Source: CAJQQK01 sp965224225 (lineage in GTDB: Bacteria; Pseudomonadota; Alphaproteobacteria; Rhizobiales; Hyphomicrobiaceae). Taken from it: DNA of 64,000 bases. Within the stretch, counting starts at the first letter, position 1. Each line of letters opens with the position of its first letter. The notes under the pieces are model-generated. The model was not told where the DNA came from and searched no databases. It saw only the letters and a list, made by a program, of their open reading frames with translations. Of the stretch, positions 38,001 through 47,011 are shown piece by piece. Position numbers and translations under genes: made by a program. The stretch covers positions 165,204 through 229,203 of the forward strand of contig CBDCZF010000001.1 in the NCBI GenBank assembly GCA_965224225.1, given 5' to 3'.

Positions 38001-38502
38001 CAAACTCGCCGGGCTCCATCACTGTTCCCGTACGCTGAAAACCGCCGAGCACGAGGCGCTCGGTGAACCGGTTCATGTCGATGCGCTGGCCCGGCGCGAT
38101 CTGGCGCAGCGCCTTGCGCACGAAGGCTCGGGGCGCCAGGCGCTGCAGTACGCTGTTGACCGTCACGAGCACGATCATCGGCTCCTTGCCGGCACCGAGA
38201 GCCAGCCTGGCAAGGCCTGAGATGCGTTTAGCAACGAGTTCCGAATCGGGCCCGATGCGGTCGTAGGGCACCGTGTCCCAGGCCGGAATCGACACAACCC
38301 GCGTCTTCGGCGCAAAGAATTGCAGGGCGCGCTCGAGATCGTCGAGACGCCGGTCGTCCCGCGCGACATGCACAATCGTCGGCGCCCCGCCCCCCTCTGC
38401 TGCCGCGCCGTCGCGCAGCAACTTCGCGAGCACAAGCGCATCCTGGCCCTCGAGGACGCCGCTGAATGTTACCGATCGGGCGCCTGCCGCTGCCTCGCTC
38501 AT
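35005..38502 (-). CDS. mfd: Transcription-repair coupling factor Mfd
   Basis: Mfd removes RNA polymerase stalled at lesions and recruits UvrA. The protein of about 1165 residues has full family length. It has an N-terminal UvrB-homology region, then an RNAP-interaction domain beginning LAPGDLVVHADHGIGRFESL. The helicase follows: Walker A GDVGFGKTEVAMRA, VIVDEEQHFGV and SATPIPRTLQLALSGVR, then the RecG-like TRG motif region (QLYQLRGRVGRSKTRAYAYF). The C-terminal TRCF domain closes it. The ATG at 38502 gives the canonical MSEAA-type start; upstream in-frame residues are extra. sdhE ends 33 bp upstream. Confidence 0.97.
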   Translation of the reverse strand: MSEAAAGARSVTFSGVLEGQDALVLAKLLRDGAAAEGGGAPTIVHVARDDRRLDDLERALQFFAPKTRVVSIPAWDTVPYDRIGPDSELVAKRISGLARLALGAGKEPMIVLVTVNSVLQRLAPRAFVRKALRQIAPGQRIDMNRFTERLVLGGFQRTGTVMEPGEFAVRGGIIDLFPPGRANPVRLDFFGDTLESIKAFDPETQRTGRTIQKLILMPMSECAFGEEAIRLFRQRYVETFGGATGDDPLYQAVSEGQRFPGMEHWLPFFHEQVETIFDYLDAARVTLDDLSAEAFEQRFEQIEEHYQARVEGLEAQTFGAPPYRPVPPEKMFIGRDEWQGLIEARENARFTVFNEDGKVAAIDFGGRRSRNFAPERLSDESDLFATVVAHIKSRIAQNKRVLVAAWTAGARERLTKLLEERGLEDVRPVENINDARKLPGEYTAMAVLGLEHGFETDDLAVIGEQDVLGDRLVRPRRKRKRAADVITEATALAPGDLVVHADHGIGRFESLKTVEALGAAHDCLELVYAGGDKLFLPVENIELLSRYGSDSEAAQLDRLGGAGWQTRKARLKQRLREIAAELIKVAALRALREAPRMVPPDGAYDEFIARFPFEETEDQLASIESVLEDLAAGRPMDRLVCGDVGFGKTEVAMRAAFIATLAGHQVAIVVPTTLLARQHYRSFVERFRGFPIKIAQASRLVGAKELAAVKKGLKDGQVDVVIGTHALLGKSVEFAHLGLVIVDEEQHFGVAHKERLKQMREDVHVLTLSATPIPRTLQLALSGVRELSLITTPPVDRLAVRSFVSPFDPVILREALRRERYRGGQTFYVVPRIADLDEVAEFLAESVPELRVARAHGQLPPSELERIMSAFYDGEFDILLSTAIVESGLDVPNANTMIVHRADMFGLAQLYQLRGRVGRSKTRAYAYFTTPPGKRLTEGAAKRLKVLHSLDTLGAGFSLASHDLDIRGGGNLLGEEQSGHIREVGFELYQSMLEEAITALKNDGGSEVEEKWSPQISLGIASLIPETYVADLQVRLGLYRRLSGLGSRAEIDEFAGELEDRFGALPDQVKALLDIIEIKAFCAAAGIAQVDAGPKGAVLQFRNNEFANPAGLVEFMQGARGAARLQADHKLVFKAEWSEEAERVKGVVGVARKLADLVNRQEVAA

Positions 38503-38535
38503 CTCCCGCTTCCTTCGCCGCAATAACTTCCCGGC

Positions 38536-38829
38536 CTATTCCATCCCATGAAACCGTCTGATCTTACTGACCAAGTCCGCAAACATCGTTTTCCGGCAGG
38601 CTTCGGGCTCGAGCAGCCAGTGATGCAATTCAGGATCCCCGATCGAAATCAGCTGTTCGAACTGCACCAACTCACCCGCCGCCATGTCGCCGAGCCGTGC
38701 TGCCGCAAACCGGCCGAGCAGCCAGTCCATCTCCTTGGTGCCGCGATGCTCGGCACGATAGAGCGCCCGCTTGCGCCGCAGCTCAAGTTCACGGGCAATC
38801 TCTGCCTCATTCTCATGCCCGTCCGTCAT
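38536..38829 (-). CDS. sdhE: FAD assembly factor SdhE (CptB family)
   Basis: SdhE assists covalent flavinylation of succinate dehydrogenase. The 97-residue protein has the defining RGxxE motif (HRGTKEMDWLL) and the C-terminal LLEPE-type helix. The ATG at 38829 is chosen because homology starts there (TDGHENEAEIARELELRRKR). It lies directly upstream of mfd on the same strand and is divergent from recG at 39069, the sdhE-mfd/recG arrangement seen in other alphaproteobacteria. Confidence 0.92.
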   Translation of the reverse strand: MTDGHENEAEIARELELRRKRALYRAEHRGTKEMDWLLGRFAAARLGDMAAGELVQFEQLISIGDPELHHWLLEPEACRKTMFADLVSKIRRFHGME

Positions 38830-39068
38830 CTGATCCCACACAATGCTGCAATCTGGCCAACCTGCCGAAACCCGGCCATCGTTGGAAATCCCCCGGCGGT
38901 GCTTGACGCCCTGCCCTCCGGGCGCCACCGTCATGCCATGGAAGGGCGCGTTATAGCCCCCGTGTCCCATCCGTCCAAGTGCCGCCCCGCAACTGGTCGT
39001 GACGGGGTCGCACTAGGCTTGCTGAACTCGTGCCTTGAAACCGTCCGGAAACACGGAAAGTCCGCCCG

Positions 39069-41183
39069 ATGCGCCCCAATGCGCTCAATCCGCTGTTTGC
39101 CGCCGCCGAAACCCTTAAAGGCGTCGGCCCGCGCATGACGGCGCTTCTGAAAAAGGCATTCGAACTGCCACCCGGCATCGCCGAGCCGCGCGTCCTCGAC
39201 TTCCTTTGGCACATGCCAACGGGCGTCATCGACCGCCGCGCTTCTCCGTCACTGGCCAATGCGGTGCCTGGCACGATCGCGACGTTCGAGGTGCGCGTCC
39301 TCAAGCACCGCGCACCACCGCGCAGCAACCGCAAGGCGCCCTATCGCGTTTCCTGCGAGGATGAAACCGCAACCATCGATCTCATCTTCTTCCACGCCGA
39401 GCGCTCCTTCATCGAACGCCAATTGCCGGTTGGCGAGACCCGCTTCATATCGGGCCGCGTCGAGCAGTATGGCGAAACGCTGCAGATGGTGCATCCCGAC
39501 TACATGGTGGCACCTGAAGCCCGTGACGAACTGCCGATGCTCGAGCCGGTCTACCCGCTGACCGCGGGCCTCACGGGCAAGACGCTCGGCCGGGTCACGC
39601 GCCAGGCTGTCGCCCTGGTGCCCGAGTTCGACGAATGGCTCGGCGAACAACTTCTCGCAAGCAATGTCTGGCCATCGTTCAACGAAGCCGTCCGCGCCAT
39701 CCACCTGCCGACCGACCCGACCGACGTCTCGACCGGCTCGCCCGCCTGGCAGCGCCTTGCTTACGATGAACTGCTCGCCGGCCAACTCGCCCTCGGCCTG
39801 GTGCGCGCCAACCTCAAGGCACAGAGTGGCCGCGTCGTTAAAGGCGACGGCCATATCCGCGCCAAGATACTTGCCGCCCTGCCCTTCGAGATGACAGCAA
39901 GCCAGCGCACCGCGCTTGACGAGATCGAGGTAGATCTCGCTGGCGATGGCCGCATGCTGCGCCTGTTGCAGGGCGATGTCGGCTCGGGCAAGACCGTCGT
40001 CGCCTTGATGACCTGCGCCATCGCCAACGAAATGAGGGCCCAGGCAGCAATCATGGCGCCGACCGAAGTGCTCGCCCGCCAGCACCTGGAGACAATCGAA
40101 CCACTGGCGAGAGCGGCAGGCCTCACGGTGGGCCTGCTCACCGGTCGTGAAAAGGGCAAGGCACGCGACGCCATTCTGGCCGAACTCAACGCAGGCTTCA
40201 TCGATATCCTGATCGGCACACACGCCCTGTTCCAGCCCGACGTCCAGTTCCACGATCTCGCCATTGCCGTGATCGACGAGCAGCACCGCTTCGGCGTCCA
40301 CCAGCGCCTCGCCCTGCAGTCGAAAGGCCGTGACGGCGCAACCAACGTTCTCGTCATGACCGCGACGCCGATCCCGCGCACGCTGCTCATGACCCATTAC
40401 GGCGATCTCGACGTCTCACGCCTCACCGAAAAGCCGGCCGGCCGCAAACCGGTGAAAACCACGCTCGCCTCGACCGAGCGCATCGAAGATGTCGTCGCCG
40501 GCCTGCGCCGCGCCGTCGGCGAAGGCGCCCAGATCTACTGGGTCTGCCCGCTGATCGAAAGTTCCGCCGTCTCGGAAATGGCCGCCGCCGAGGAACGCCA
40601 GGCCCATCTCGCCCAGATCTTCGGCGACCAGGTCGGTCTGCTGCACGGCGCCATGACGCCGTCGGCCAAGGATACCATGATGGCCGACTTCGCCGAGGCC
40701 AAGATCAAGATCCTGGTCTCGACCACAGTTATAGAGGTCGGCGTCAACGTGCCCAACGCGACGATCATGGTCATCGAGCATGCCGAACGCTTCGGCCTGG
40801 CCCAACTCCACCAGCTACGCGGCCGCGTCGGGCGCAGCGATCGCCAGTCCTACTGTGTCCTGCTATACAAGCCGCCGCTCAGCGAAACCGCCGAGGCCCG
40901 CCTGAAGATGATGCGCGAGACCGAGGACGGCTTTCTGATTGCGGAAAAGGATCTCGAATTGCGCGGCGGCGGCGAGGTCCTGGGCGCACGCCAGTCCGGC
41001 ATGCCGACCTTCCGCGTTGCTGACGTGCCGGGCTTCGAGGATCTGCTGGCGGCCGCCCGCAATGACGCGATGATGTTTCTCGACCAGGACGCCAAACTCG
41101 AAAGCCCGCGCGGCGCAGCCCTACGCGTACTGCTCTATCTCTTCGAGCGCGACGAAGCCGTCCGCCTGTTCCGCACGGCCTGA
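39069..41183 (+). CDS. recG: ATP-dependent DNA helicase RecG
   Basis: RecG remodels stalled replication forks and Holliday junctions. The 704-residue protein has an N-terminal wedge/OB domain (KGVGPRMTALLKKAF, then the OB segment DETATIDLIFFHAE). The helicase core includes LLQGDVGSGKTVVALM (Walker A), VIDEQHRFGVHQR (DEQH box) and VMTATPIPRTLLMT, followed by EVGVNVPNATIMVIEHAERF and QLHQLRGRVGRS. Length and order match the family. Repeat array C begins about 50 bp after its stop. Confidence 0.97.
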   Translation: MRPNALNPLFAAAETLKGVGPRMTALLKKAFELPPGIAEPRVLDFLWHMPTGVIDRRASPSLANAVPGTIATFEVRVLKHRAPPRSNRKAPYRVSCEDETATIDLIFFHAERSFIERQLPVGETRFISGRVEQYGETLQMVHPDYMVAPEARDELPMLEPVYPLTAGLTGKTLGRVTRQAVALVPEFDEWLGEQLLASNVWPSFNEAVRAIHLPTDPTDVSTGSPAWQRLAYDELLAGQLALGLVRANLKAQSGRVVKGDGHIRAKILAALPFEMTASQRTALDEIEVDLAGDGRMLRLLQGDVGSGKTVVALMTCAIANEMRAQAAIMAPTEVLARQHLETIEPLARAAGLTVGLLTGREKGKARDAILAELNAGFIDILIGTHALFQPDVQFHDLAIAVIDEQHRFGVHQRLALQSKGRDGATNVLVMTATPIPRTLLMTHYGDLDVSRLTEKPAGRKPVKTTLASTERIEDVVAGLRRAVGEGAQIYWVCPLIESSAVSEMAAAEERQAHLAQIFGDQVGLLHGAMTPSAKDTMMADFAEAKIKILVSTTVIEVGVNVPNATIMVIEHAERFGLAQLHQLRGRVGRSDRQSYCVLLYKPPLSETAEARLKMMRETEDGFLIAEKDLELRGGGEVLGARQSGMPTFRVADVPGFEDLLAAARNDAMMFLDQDAKLESPRGAALRVLLYLFERDEAVRLFRTA

Positions 41184-41231
41184 GAGCAATCCATGCCGCT
41201 TCGCAGCCAACGGACAGGCATTTCCATCAAA

Positions 41232-41613
41232 GATCACGAAAAACATGTTCGGGAGCACAGCGACCCGGCCGATAGGCCGCCCCCGTGGAGGCGCCTGAGC
41301 GAAGCGAAGAATAGCGCCGTGAGCGAAAAACATGTCCGGGAGCACAGCGACCCGGCCGAAAGGCCGCCCCCGTGGAGGCGCCTGAGCGAAGCGAAGAATG
41401 GCGCCGTGAGCGAAAATATGTCCGGGAGCGACTGCGAGCCGGCGCTTTGCGCCGCCCCCGCGGAGGCGCCCGAACCCGAACTTGGTCCGGGTGAGGGATA
41501 GCGCCGTGAGCGAAAATATGTTCGGGAGCGACTGCGACCCGGCGCTTTGCGCCGCCCCCGCGGAGGCGCCCGAACCCGGACTTGGTCCGGGTGAGGGATA
41601 GCGCCGTGAGCGA
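41232..41613 (+). repeat. Tandem hairpin repeat array C (87 and 100 bp units)
   Basis: GTGAGCG recurs at 41319, 41406, 41506 and 41606, giving one visible 87 bp unit and two 100 bp units, preceded by a slightly diverged first 87 bp unit (41232-41318). The 87 bp units carry hairpins CGGCC-GATA-GGCCG and CGGCC-GAAA-GGCCG. The 100 bp units carry CGGCGC-TTT-GCGCCG plus a second hairpin, ACCCGGAC-TTG-GTCCGGGT, imperfect in the first 100 bp unit. The terminal GTGAGCGAAA abuts the stop codon of the convergent SPOR gene. Despite different arm sequences the flanking consensus equals that of arrays A and D. Confidence 0.92.
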
Positions 41614-41615
41614 AA

Positions 41616-43220
41616 TCACTTAGCTACAGCAACGCACTCGTAGTCTTCAGCTTCGAGCTGGCCGCACATGTCATCGACCGCGGCCCGGCTCGGATAACTG
41701 CCGAGCAGCACCGAGTAAACCGGCCCGAGTTCCGGATCCTGACCTGGCTCGACCCGGATCGTGCGTCCGGCCCGGAGTTGGTCGGAGTATTCAACTTCGA
41801 GTTGCTTGGCCAGCGCCTCGGCGCGGTACTGGCCGCGCAGTTTGGCCAGTCGGATGTCATAGCCCCTGGCTGACCGCTTTCGGACAACAGGACTGGTGAC
41901 CGATGGCAATGCCGCCTGACGCAGCGGCGGCGGCGCCCGTTCGACCTGTGGCGGTGTCGCCGGGCGCGGGCTCGCGACGGGCGCTACCCGGGGCGTTACC
42001 GGTGCCACTGACGCGCCGCGTGCCGGCGCGCGCGTCGTTCCAGTAGCCGGCTGTACGCTCGAGCGCAGCGTCGGCTGTCGCTCTGCCGGCCGGGCAACAG
42101 CTGTCCTTTGCGAACTCGCCGGCTTGGCCGTCGAATTGCCACCAAACAGCCCCCCGAACAATGAACCGATCGAGGACGTGGTGCGTGGCACGGCGGGCTT
42201 TGGCGCAGGCGCCGGCCGCGACACTGAGGCGACGCGCTGAGGCGCCGTTGGTTGCGCGGCCGGCCGATAGGCCGTTCGCGGCGCGAAGCCTGCGGGTTGG
42301 TTGGCTGACGTTACAGCGCGCGGTGCCGGCACCGCCGCCGTGGTGCGGGGCACGGGCGAACGATACTGGCTGACGGCGGCTGAATGCTCGGTGGTTGCGC
42401 CCCAGTTCGTTGTCGGCGCCGTTCTGCGCACCGGCGCGCTTCTGCTCGCATAGACCGCAGTCGAGTTTGTACCGCGTGATGTCACGGTTGTCGGCGCATA
42501 CCCGGTCGGCGCCGGCCGGGTTTGGAACGTTGGCGCTGCCGGTGGTCTGGTCGCCGCTGTCGCATATGTTGCACTGCCAGCCGCTGCCGTCGCGCCGGCT
42601 GTCGGACTGGCGGGCAGCGATCCCGTGGACGACCCGCCGAGGATCGGCGCCGTGAGCGGCAATGACGATGTCGTGCGACGCGGCCTGACCGGCTCCGCTA
42701 CCCGGCGCGGCGCAGTCGTCACGATCCGCGGACCACCCGACTGCGTGGTCGAAGCAACATCTGACGTACCAGCAGCCCTGGGCGCCGCGCGCGCCACCGG
42801 CGCCGAACCGGCAGAAAGCCCGGCGTCCTTATAGGCCTTCATGCGCAATTCGATCGCGTTCGCCCGATCGCGGGACGTCAGGTCATCCTTGAAGAACAGC
42901 GCGCTGTTGAGATCGGAGATCGCCTGCGCCGGCTGCTTTTTCTTGCGCAGCGAAATCGCCCGGCGGTAGAGCGCAACGGCCAGCTGCTTGCGCGGCAGCG
43001 TGCCGGCACTCACCGCCCGCGAGAGCAGCGTGATGGCGGCTTCGTGCTGGCCCTTGCGCTGAGCCTCCATGCCCTTGCGCAGCAGATCCTGGGCGCCGGC
43101 TTGCGCAGCCGCTCCGCCGGCACTCGCCACCAGCCAGCACAAAGCCAGCGCGCCCACACCAGGCCGCACGTATTCGATCAGATTTCGCCGAAGAGAGAGC
43201 AGATCTCGCGACATCGTCAT
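41616..43220 (-). CDS. SPOR-domain protein with N-terminal TPR-like repeats
   Basis: A secreted or membrane-anchored protein of about 534 residues. After a signal segment (VGALALCWLVASAGGAAAQA) come two or more TPR-like helices (RKGMEAQRKGQHEAAITLLS, ALYRRAISLRKKKQPAQAIS). A Pro/Thr/Ala/Arg-rich linker of about 320 residues follows, then a C-terminal SPOR domain (YDIRLAKLRGQYRAEALAKQ ... YSVLLGSYPSRAAVDDMCGQ). Tandem ATGs at 43220 and 43214 are both possible starts. It lies 94 bp downstream of glmS, and its SPOR domain suggests septal peptidoglycan binding. The linker is basic and low in complexity. Confidence 0.8.
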   Translation of the reverse strand: MTMSRDLLSLRRNLIEYVRPGVGALALCWLVASAGGAAAQAGAQDLLRKGMEAQRKGQHEAAITLLSRAVSAGTLPRKQLAVALYRRAISLRKKKQPAQAISDLNSALFFKDDLTSRDRANAIELRMKAYKDAGLSAGSAPVARAAPRAAGTSDVASTTQSGGPRIVTTAPRRVAEPVRPRRTTSSLPLTAPILGGSSTGSLPASPTAGATAAAGSATYATAATRPPAAPTFQTRPAPTGYAPTTVTSRGTNSTAVYASRSAPVRRTAPTTNWGATTEHSAAVSQYRSPVPRTTAAVPAPRAVTSANQPAGFAPRTAYRPAAQPTAPQRVASVSRPAPAPKPAVPRTTSSIGSLFGGLFGGNSTAKPASSQRTAVARPAERQPTLRSSVQPATGTTRAPARGASVAPVTPRVAPVASPRPATPPQVERAPPPLRQAALPSVTSPVVRKRSARGYDIRLAKLRGQYRAEALAKQLEVEYSDQLRAGRTIRVEPGQDPELGPVYSVLLGSYPSRAAVDDMCGQLEAEDYECVAVAK

Positions 43221-43314
43221 ATCAGCCGATCCAGAACAGTTGCTTCGCTGAAACCTATGCGAAACAATCGTTTGAGGCAAACAGATGGCAAGGGCCGGGC
43301 AGCGCCCAGACCAT

Positions 43315-45135
43315 CTATTCCACAGTAACCGACTTGGCCAGATTACGCGGCTGATCCACATCCGTGCCCATGAAAACCGCCGTATGATAGGCAATCAGCT
43401 GGATCGGCACGGCTGAGATGATCGGGCTGACGAAGGGGTGCACAGCCGGCATCTGGACGTGGTGTAAAACCTCGCTGGCGACCTCCTCGGGTGCTGCATC
43501 CGACACCAAAACGATTCGGCCTCCGCGGGCTGCCACCTCCTGCATGTTCGAAATCGTCTTCTCGAACAGATCGTCCTTGGGTGCGATCACGATCACCGGC
43601 ACCTTTTCGTCGATCAGCGCGATCGGCCCGTGCTTGAGCTCACCAGCGGCATATCCTTCCGCATGAATGTAGGAAATTTCCTTGAGCTTCAGGGCACCTT
43701 CCATCGCGATCGGGAATGAGGTGTTGCGGCCGAGATAGAGAATATCCTGCGCCTTGGCGAGTTCGGTGGCAAGCGAGACGTAGTCGGCTTCGCTACGCAC
43801 CAGTGCCGAGATATGGCGCGGCACTTCGATCAACGCGTCGACCAGCTGGCTTTCGAGTCGATCATCGATCTGCCCCTTGGCCTTTCCAAGACTAATCGCG
43901 AGGCAGGCAAGCGCCGCGAGCTGACAGGTGAATGCCTTGGTCGAGGCAACGCCGATCTCGGGCCCGGCGAGCGTCGGCACGATTACGTCCGATTCGCGCG
44001 CGATCGTCGACGTGCGCACGTTTACGATCGAGGCGATGCGCTGCTCGTTCTCCTTGCAGTAGCGCAATGTCGCAAGCGTATCGGCCGTTTCGCCCGACTG
44101 CGACACGAAGATCGCCAGACCATCCTTCGGCAGCGGAATCTCGCGATAGCGCATTTCGGATGCGACATCGATTTCGACCGGCAGGCGCGCCAGTTGCTCG
44201 ATCCAGTATTTCGCAACCAGGCCGGCATAATAAGCCGTGCCGCAGGCCGAGATCGTGACGCGGTCGATTGCGGCGAGATCGATGCCGAGATCCGGCACGA
44301 TGACGGAGCGCTCGGACATGTCGATATAGTGGGCAAGCGTATGGCTGACCACTTCCGGCTGCTCGTGGATCTCCTTGTGCATGAAGTGACGGTGATTGCC
44401 TTTGTCGACGGTCAATGCACCGGCCACCGCCTTGACGCTCGGGCGATCGACGACGGTCCCCTCGCGATCCCGGATCTCGATCCGGTCGCGGCGCAACAGC
44501 GCGAAGTCGCCTTCTTCGAGATAGGTGATCGTATTCGTGAATGGGGCGAGCGCGATCGCATCGGAGCCGAGGTAGACTTCGCCCTCGCCATGCCCGATGG
44601 CAAGCGGGCTGCCCTGGCGGGCCGCGATCATCAGGTCGTCGTCATCGGCAAAGATGATGCCGAGCGCAAAAGCACCCATCAGGCGCCCGAGCGCCTTTTG
44701 CACGGCCGTCAGGTGATCGTCGCCGGCATCGAGATAGTGCGTGATCAGGTGCACCACGGTTTCTGTATCGGTTTCCGATTCGAACTGCGCGCCGGCTGCG
44801 ATCAACTCCTCGCGCAACTCGCGAAAGTTCTCGATGATGCCGTTATGGACGACCGAGACGCGCCCGTTCATATGCGGATGCGCATTCGTTTCGGTCGGCC
44901 TGCCGTGCGTCGCCCAGCGCGTGTGGCCGATCCCGGCCTTGCCGGTGAGCGGCACTTCGTTGAGGCGCGCTTCGAGGTTACGCAACTTGCCTTCCGCCCG
45001 GCGCCGGTCGAGCGAGCGGCCGACGACCGTTGCAATACCGGCCGAGTCATAGCCCCGGTATTCAAGCCGGCGCAGCGCATCCACGATATCGTGTGCAACG
45101 TCGCCTTTACCCAGGATCCCCACGATGCCGCACAT
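43315..45135 (-). CDS. glmS: Glutamine-fructose-6-phosphate aminotransferase (isomerising)
   Basis: GlmS makes glucosamine-6-phosphate from fructose-6-phosphate and glutamine, the first step to UDP-GlcNAc. The 606-residue protein starts MCGIVGILG with the catalytic N-terminal cysteine after Met removal. The glutaminase domain shows IGHTRWATHGRPTETNAHPH. Two SIS domains follow (SACGTAYYAGLVAKYWIEQL and SQSGETADTLATLRYCKE), and it ends in the signature DQPRNLAKSVTVE. No insertion or gap relative to the family. glmU is 165 bp upstream on the same strand, so glmU-glmS form the UDP-GlcNAc supply pair. I see no glmS riboswitch-like ribozyme, which is a Gram-positive feature. Confidence 0.98.
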   Translation of the reverse strand: MCGIVGILGKGDVAHDIVDALRRLEYRGYDSAGIATVVGRSLDRRRAEGKLRNLEARLNEVPLTGKAGIGHTRWATHGRPTETNAHPHMNGRVSVVHNGIIENFRELREELIAAGAQFESETDTETVVHLITHYLDAGDDHLTAVQKALGRLMGAFALGIIFADDDDLMIAARQGSPLAIGHGEGEVYLGSDAIALAPFTNTITYLEEGDFALLRRDRIEIRDREGTVVDRPSVKAVAGALTVDKGNHRHFMHKEIHEQPEVVSHTLAHYIDMSERSVIVPDLGIDLAAIDRVTISACGTAYYAGLVAKYWIEQLARLPVEIDVASEMRYREIPLPKDGLAIFVSQSGETADTLATLRYCKENEQRIASIVNVRTSTIARESDVIVPTLAGPEIGVASTKAFTCQLAALACLAISLGKAKGQIDDRLESQLVDALIEVPRHISALVRSEADYVSLATELAKAQDILYLGRNTSFPIAMEGALKLKEISYIHAEGYAAGELKHGPIALIDEKVPVIVIAPKDDLFEKTISNMQEVAARGGRIVLVSDAAPEEVASEVLHHVQMPAVHPFVSPIISAVPIQLIAYHTAVFMGTDVDQPRNLAKSVTVE

Positions 45136-45300
45136 ATCTTTTGCTCCCTGATTACCCGCCGCAAAGATTTAGGCGAATCAAAAATTTTGTCTTTCACTTG
45201 GCCGGCTCATCACCGGGCGGCAAATCAACTCTAGTATCGCTCTGTTACGATTTCCTGGCGTCGACCAGCAGCCATGGTGAACCAACCAGACGTCCAGCAC

Positions 45301-46668
45301 CTAACGCTTCTGCGCCTTGCGCCGCTGCATCAAGGCGCGGAACTTTTCCGCCCAGCCCAACCGGTGCGTCTGCTCCGAACGTTCGATGGCAAGGGCGTCC
45401 GCCGGCACGTCCTTTGTGATGACACTGCCCGAGCCGACAAACGCGCCGTCACCGATCGTCACCGGCGCCACCAGCGCCGAGTTCGAGCCGACGAACGCGC
45501 CGTTGCCGACCGTCGTACGATGCTTGAAGAAACCGTCGTAGTTACAGAATATCGTGCCGGCCCCGATGTTGGCTCCCTCACCGACAGACCCATCACCCAG
45601 ATACGCAAGATGGTTGGCCTTGGCGCCGGCCGCCATGGCGACGTTCTTGACCTCGACGAAATTCCCGACGTGGACGTTGCGACCGAGTTGGGCGCCGGGC
45701 CGCAATCGGGCAAACGGTCCGACCCGGACGCCTGCCTCGATGGTCGCCCCTTCGATATGGCAGTTGGCCTTGATCTCGACGCCGTCGCCGACCGTTACAT
45801 TCGGCCCGAAAAAGACATTCGGCTCGATGATGACGTCACTGCCGATCACCGTGTCGTGAGAGAACCAGACCGTCTCGGGCGCAATCAGCGTGGCACCGGC
45901 CCGCATTACCTCTTCGCGGCGGCGCGCCTGGAATACGGCTTCGGCGGCCGCCAGCTGCGTGCGATCATTGACCCCGAGCATTTCGGTTTCATCGCCCTCG
46001 ACTACGACCGCCTTCAGGCCCCGACCGAGTGCGATCTCGACCGCGTCGGTCAGATAGAATTCGCCCTTGGCATTATCGTTGCCGATGCCATCGAGGATCG
46101 CCAGCAGGTCGGGACAGCGAAACGCGATCACGCCCGAGTTACACAGGCGCTCTTCGCGCTCGGCCTCCGTCGCATCGTTATGCTCACGTATCGCGACAAA
46201 CTCGCCGGTCTCCTTGGAGCGAAGCAGCCGGCCGTATCCGGTCGGATCAGCAGCCTCGAAACCGAGCACGACGACATTGGCACCCGCATCGAGTGCCGCC
46301 TGCATACGGCCAAGCGTTTCGGCCTTGAGCAGCGGCGTATCGCAGAACAAGACGAACACATCGCGCGCACCGGCAATCGCCTCGCGCGCCGCCAGCACGG
46401 CATCGGCCGTGCCGAGTTGCTTCTCCTGCTCGAATACGGCGGCCTTCGGTTCGAGATGCTGCGCCTCGGCACGCACGTCATCGAAGCCCGGCCCGACGAC
46501 AACACTGAGCGAACCACCAAGTGCCGTCCGGCTGGTTGCAAGTACATGGCCGAGCAGCGAGCGCCCGCCAACTGCGTGCAAAGCTTTCGGCAGCTGCGAT
46601 TTCATGCGCGTGCCCTTGCCGGCAGCAAGCACAACGGTGAGCGTCGTCTGGTTCATGTCGTCAGCCAT
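45301..46668 (-). CDS. glmU: Bifunctional UDP-GlcNAc pyrophosphorylase / GlcN-1-P acetyltransferase
   Basis: GlmU converts GlcN-1-P to UDP-GlcNAc for peptidoglycan and LPS. The 455-residue protein has the N-terminal uridyltransferase motif VVLAAGKGTRMKSQLPKALH and GTADAVLAAREA. The C-terminal left-handed beta-helix has hexapeptide repeats (YLGDGSVGEGANIGAGTIFC, TVGNGAFVGSNSALVAPVTI). Length is normal. The ATG at 46668 and another at 46656 are both possible; the first is used. Its start faces the SPOR-like gene at 47012 across a 343 bp promoter region. Confidence 0.97.
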   Translation of the reverse strand: MADDMNQTTLTVVLAAGKGTRMKSQLPKALHAVGGRSLLGHVLATSRTALGGSLSVVVGPGFDDVRAEAQHLEPKAAVFEQEKQLGTADAVLAAREAIAGARDVFVLFCDTPLLKAETLGRMQAALDAGANVVVLGFEAADPTGYGRLLRSKETGEFVAIREHNDATEAEREERLCNSGVIAFRCPDLLAILDGIGNDNAKGEFYLTDAVEIALGRGLKAVVVEGDETEMLGVNDRTQLAAAEAVFQARRREEVMRAGATLIAPETVWFSHDTVIGSDVIIEPNVFFGPNVTVGDGVEIKANCHIEGATIEAGVRVGPFARLRPGAQLGRNVHVGNFVEVKNVAMAAGAKANHLAYLGDGSVGEGANIGAGTIFCNYDGFFKHRTTVGNGAFVGSNSALVAPVTIGDGAFVGSGSVITKDVPADALAIERSEQTHRLGWAEKFRALMQRRKAQKR

Positions 46669-47011
46669 TCAGAGTCGAGATGCCTCCGGCATGATCGGCC
46701 GTCCCTATCTGAACGAACGGATGGCCGCTTGAATATCGGCAATCCGATACACCCAGCACTGATCGGAATACAAGATTCAGGCCACGTTGCAACTGCACTT
46801 TGTTGAGGTCACTTCCTGAAATACTCCCGGCATGCTCACGCCCGATGTGTCGATTCTGCACTATCCACAGCGACCGGACTGCCACAACCAGCCATGAATT
46901 GACGTTTCGGGCAACAGTCTCCAAACAGGAACCGTTCTGCTCGTCTCGCGTTGGTGCGATGCCGGCTCGCGTCTTTTGAGCCTCCCACTTTTATATCTGG
47001 GTGCGACGAAG
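46669..47011. other. Divergent promoter region between glmU and the SPOR-like gene
   Basis: This 343 bp stretch separates two divergent starts, so it should hold promoters in both directions. A minus-strand open frame (46661-46924) has no family or ribosome binding site and is rejected. I see no clear hairpin or operator. Confidence 0.5.

Noticed and set aside
41227..41619. Minus-strand open frame through array C
   Set aside because: Same reason as in array A: the frame is made of the repeat units and shares no protein family.
43139..45300. glmS ribozyme or riboswitch
   Set aside because: No such structure is visible around glmS, and the class is known from Gram-positive bacteria; a normal start with only 165 bp to glmU is present.
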